Of a DNA stretch of 9,377 bases, positions 6,726 to 9,377 are shown in pieces (within the stretch, counting starts at the first letter, position 1; every line of letters starts with the position of its first letter). The notes beneath the pieces were generated by a model that saw only the letters and a program-made list of their open reading frames with translations, did no database searches and had not been told where the DNA came from. The position numbers were made by a program, and so were the translations under genes. Source of the stretch: Candidatus Bruticola papionis (GTDB lineage: Bacteria; Vulcanimicrobiota; Xenobia; Xenobiales; Xenobiaceae). Where the stretch lies: NCBI GenBank assembly GCA_002407045.1, contig DHKB01000038.1:1-9377 (forward strand), written 5' to 3'.

Positions 6726-6778
6726 GCGGGGGGCAGCAGGCGGCGAGCCCGTGCCGCTTAAGGCGGTAGGCAGCGGGT
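6726..6778 (+). promoter_or_regulatory. GC-rich structured element in the adhE leader
   Basis: In an otherwise mid-GC spacer, this block can form a strong composite hairpin. TGCCGC (6752-6757) pairs with GCGGTA (6763-6768) around TTAAG. An outer stem, GCCCG (6747-6751) with CGGGT (6774-6778), is separated from it by a five-base bulge. The strand GCCGC (6753-6757) could pair instead with GCGGC (6740-6744), so two mutually exclusive folds exist. It ends 29 bases before the adhE Shine-Dalgarno and no T tract follows, which argues against a simple terminator. It shares GCGGGGG and GCGAGCCCG with the rex leader. The function is unknown, and the promoter of adhE is not evident in this spacer. Confidence 0.4.
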
Positions 6779-6819
6779 GGTTCGTAAAAATGCTTAATTC
6801 CTGAAATGGAGATTGATAT

Positions 6820-9377
6820 ATGAGCAAGTTGGAATATACGGTCGTCGATAATCTGGAGACTCTCCAAGACGCTTTGAAGCGCCTCAGAGAAGCTCAGAAA
6901 ATCTACGCTACTTTTACCCAGGAACAGGTTGACAAGATCTTCTTTGCTGCCGCTTCAGCAGCCGATCAGCAGCGTATTCCTTTAGCCAAGATGGCTCACG
7001 AAGAGACCGGCATGGGCGTAGTGGAAGATAAGATTATCAAGAATCACTTCGCGGCTGAGTATATCTACAATACTTATAAGAATACCAAGACTTGCGGTTT
7101 GGTCAAAGACGACAAGGCTGGCGGTTTCAAAACTTACTTAGAGCCCGTTGGCGTAATCGCTGCTATTATTCCTACTACCAACCCCACCTCTACGGCTATC
7201 TTCAAGACTTTGTTAGCCTTGAAAACCAGAAACGGTATCATCATCAGCCCTCACCCCAGGGCCAAGCAAAGCACCATTGCTGCTGCTAAAGTCGTGTTGG
7301 AAGCCGCTGTGGCTGCTGGCGCTCCTGAGGGCATTATCGCTTGGGTAGACGTTCCTTCGCTTGAGTTGAGCAACTTAGTTATGAGAAGCGCCGACCGCAT
7401 CTTGGCTACTGGTGGCCCTGGTATGGTCAAAGCCGCTTACTCTTCTGGCGTACCCGCTATTGGTGTAGGCGCCGGTAACGCTCCTGCCCTTATCGACGAG
7501 AGTGCCAACGTTACTTTGGCTGTCAACTCCATCATTCACTCCAAGACTTTCGACAACGGTATGATTTGCGCTTCCGAGCAATCCGTAGTCGTTTTGGACA
7601 GCATTTATGATGAAGTAAAAGCCGAGTTCGCTCGTCGCGGTTGCTACTTCCTTAACGAAGAAGAGACTGACAAAGTCCGCAAGACTATGCTTATCAACGG
7701 CGCTTTAAATGCCAAGATCGTCGGTCAGTCCGCTCACACCATTGCCGAGCTTTCCGGTGTGGAAGTTCCCGAAGACACTAAGGTTTTGATTGGTGAAGTA
7801 GAGCACGCCGACTTTACTGAAGAGTTCGCTCACGAGAAGCTCTCTCCCATCTTGGGCATGTACCATGCTAAAGACTTCGATGAAGCTTTGCAAAAGGCTG
7901 AAGGCCTCGTTGAATACGGCGGTTTAGGTCACACCGCTTCTATTTACTTAGACGCTGTCAAGTGCCAAGACAAGTTGGAGCGCTTCACTGCCAAGATGCA
8001 CACTTGCCGTATTTTAGTCAACACTCCGTCCTCTTTCGGTGGTATTGGCGACCTCTACAACTTCCGCTTAGCTCCTTCCTTAACGTTGGGCTGCGGTTCT
8101 TGGGGCGGCAACTCCGTATCCGAGAACGTAGGTGTAAAACATTTACTCAATACCAAGTTTGTTGCAGAAAGAAAAGAAAATATGCTGTGGTTCCGCGCTC
8201 CTGAAAAAGTTTACTTTAAGCGTGGCTGCCTGCCCACCGCTCTCCAAGAGTTGCGCGACGTTATGGGCAAGAAGCGCGTCTTCATCGTCACTGACGAGTT
8301 CTTGTTCAAGAATGGTTACACTAAACCCATTACCGACAAGCTTGACGAACTGGGCATCACTCACACTAGCTTCTTCGAAGTTGCTCCCGATCCGTCTTTG
8401 GCCTCCGCTAAGAAGGGTGCCGAAGCCATGCGCGCTTTCGCTCCCGATTGCATTATCGCTATCGGTGGTGGTTCCGCTATGGACGCTGGTAAAATTATGT
8501 GGGTGCTTTATGAGCACCCCGAAGTAGACTTCATGGATATGGCCATGCGCTTCATGGATATCCGTAAACGTGTCTACACCTTCCCTCACATGGGCGACAA
8601 AGCTTACTTTATTGCCGTTCCTACCTCCGCCGGTACCGGTTCCGAAGTCACTCCTTTTGCTGTAATTACCGACGAGCGCAGCGGTATCAAGTATCCTTTG
8701 GCCGATTACGAATTGCTTCCTAAGATGGCTATTATCGACGCCGACATGATGATGAATATGCCTCGCGGCCTCACTTCCGCTTCCGGTATCGACGCTTTGG
8801 TTCACTCTCTGGAAGCCTACGCTTCTATGATGGCTACTGATTTTACTGACGGCATAGCTTTACGCGCTGCTCGTACTATCTTCGAGTATTTGCCTCGCGC
8901 TTATAATAACGGCGCTTCCGACCCTGAAGCTCGCGAGAAGATGGCTCACGCGTCTACCATGGCCGGTATGGCTTTTGCTAATGCTTTCTTGGGTGTATGC
9001 CACTCCATGGCTCACAAGTTGGGCGCTTTCCACCACATTCCTCACGGTATTGCCAACGCTCTGTTAATCAGCCTCGTGCTGCGCTACAATGCCGCTGAAG
9101 TACCTCCTAAGATGGGTACCTTCCCTCAGTATGGATATCCTCACACTTTGGCTCGTTATGCTGAGTACGCCAGGTATTTAGGCTTCGGTGGCAAAGATGA
9201 TCAAGAGAGTTTGGATAACTTGATCAATGCTATCGAGGATCTGAAGAAGCAAGTTGGTATTAAACCTACCATTCGCGACTACGGTGTAGAGGAAGAACAC
9301 TTCCTGGCTACCCTCGATAACATGACCGAGCAAGCCTTTGACGACCAGTGCACTGGCGCCAACCCTCGTTATCCTTT
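6820..9377 (+). CDS. adhE: Bifunctional acetaldehyde-CoA/alcohol dehydrogenase (3' end outside window)
   Basis: A cytosolic enzyme that reduces acetyl-CoA to acetaldehyde and then to ethanol with two NADH; family members often form helical filaments (spirosomes). 852 codons are visible without a stop. The aldehyde dehydrogenase domain (about 1-440) has catalytic C250 in NGMICASEQ and the GGPGMV loop. A linker near KVYFKRGCLP leads to the iron-dependent alcohol dehydrogenase domain with GGGSAMDAGK (549-558). Its iron ligands are D658, H662, H728 and H742 (GIDALVH, GVCHSMAH, HIPHG), a constant five residues beyond E. coli AdhE D653, H657, H723 and H737. The visible end (FDDQCTGANPRYP) is close to the natural C terminus. 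GGAG at 6808-6811, eight bases before ATG, sets the start. Codons lean to AAG, GAC, TTC and TAC, unlike rex, as expected for a highly expressed gene. Rex next door is the likely regulator. Confidence 0.97.
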   Translation, partial: MSKLEYTVVDNLETLQDALKRLREAQKIYATFTQEQVDKIFFAAASAADQQRIPLAKMAHEETGMGVVEDKIIKNHFAAEYIYNTYKNTKTCGLVKDDKAGGFKTYLEPVGVIAAIIPTTNPTSTAIFKTLLALKTRNGIIISPHPRAKQSTIAAAKVVLEAAVAAGAPEGIIAWVDVPSLELSNLVMRSADRILATGGPGMVKAAYSSGVPAIGVGAGNAPALIDESANVTLAVNSIIHSKTFDNGMICASEQSVVVLDSIYDEVKAEFARRGCYFLNEEETDKVRKTMLINGALNAKIVGQSAHTIAELSGVEVPEDTKVLIGEVEHADFTEEFAHEKLSPILGMYHAKDFDEALQKAEGLVEYGGLGHTASIYLDAVKCQDKLERFTAKMHTCRILVNTPSSFGGIGDLYNFRLAPSLTLGCGSWGGNSVSENVGVKHLLNTKFVAERKENMLWFRAPEKVYFKRGCLPTALQELRDVMGKKRVFIVTDEFLFKNGYTKPITDKLDELGITHTSFFEVAPDPSLASAKKGAEAMRAFAPDCIIAIGGGSAMDAGKIMWVLYEHPEVDFMDMAMRFMDIRKRVYTFPHMGDKAYFIAVPTSAGTGSEVTPFAVITDERSGIKYPLADYELLPKMAIIDADMMMNMPRGLTSASGIDALVHSLEAYASMMATDFTDGIALRAARTIFEYLPRAYNNGASDPEAREKMAHASTMAGMAFANAFLGVCHSMAHKLGAFHHIPHGIANALLISLVLRYNAAEVPPKMGTFPQYGYPHTLARYAEYARYLGFGGKDDQESLDNLINAIEDLKKQVGIKPTIRDYGVEEEHFLATLDNMTEQAFDDQCTGANPRYP

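Noticed and set aside
6763..6780. GCGGTAGGCAGCGGG looks like the 3' end of a cyclic di-GMP-I riboswitch (GGTAGGTAGCGGGG)
   Set aside because: The rest of that riboswitch, including the conserved 5' half with GCAAA and the GCCT receptor segment, is absent from the upstream bases.
8143..8805. Long open frame of 220 codons on the minus strand inside adhE
   Set aside because: It is antisense to the highly conserved alcohol dehydrogenase domain, has no recognisable motif, and arises from the strong codon bias of adhE.

Overview
The window carries ordinary chromosomal housekeeping and fermentation genes. I see no mobile element, CRISPR array, rRNA or tRNA gene. The content suggests a fermentative anaerobe or facultative anaerobe with a Gram-negative type lysine/peptidoglycan pathway: AdhE, its usual redox regulator Rex, a K+ uptake pair, and the succinylase branch of diaminopimelate synthesis (DapD, DapE). 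The N-terminal half of the alanyl-tRNA synthetase reads, from memory, more like the form found in Bacteroidota and PVC-type diderms than the Bacillota form. I would not assign a phylum without a database search.

Layout. Positions 1-955 (+) hold the 3' end of a KtrB/TrkH potassium channel gene followed 15 bases later by the complete RCK regulatory subunit gene ktrA. A strong hairpin at about 960-1018 lies between this pair and the convergent alaS and can terminate both directions. Positions 1038-5656 (-) form a probable operon transcribed dapD, dapE, alaS: dapD and dapE overlap by an ATGA, and alaS follows 51 bases later. Positions 5657-6001 are a divergent regulatory region of 345 bases between dapD (-) and rex (+). 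It contains two operator-like palindromes, a candidate sigma-70 promoter and a GC-rich structured leader. Positions 6002-6652 (+) are rex. After a 167-base spacer with a second GC-rich structured element, adhE (6820 to the window end, +) runs off the edge, short of its stop by an estimated 15-40 codons.

How the genes work together. Rex senses the NADH/NAD+ ratio and in many fermenters represses adhE. AdhE spends two NADH to turn acetyl-CoA into ethanol, so adjacency of the two genes fits a redox-balance module. DapD and DapE carry out two steps toward meso-diaminopimelate and lysine. AlaRS charges tRNA-Ala. KtrAB imports K+ under nucleotide-gated control.

The most interesting unexplained signal is a pair of related GC-rich structured segments, one ahead of rex (5932-5986) and one ahead of adhE (6726-6778). 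They share a run of GCGGGGG, then the 9-mer GCGAGCCCG, then a hairpin starting exactly 10 bases after the start of the 9-mer. They could be a shared leader RNA or regulatory site, or copies of a dispersed intergenic repeat.
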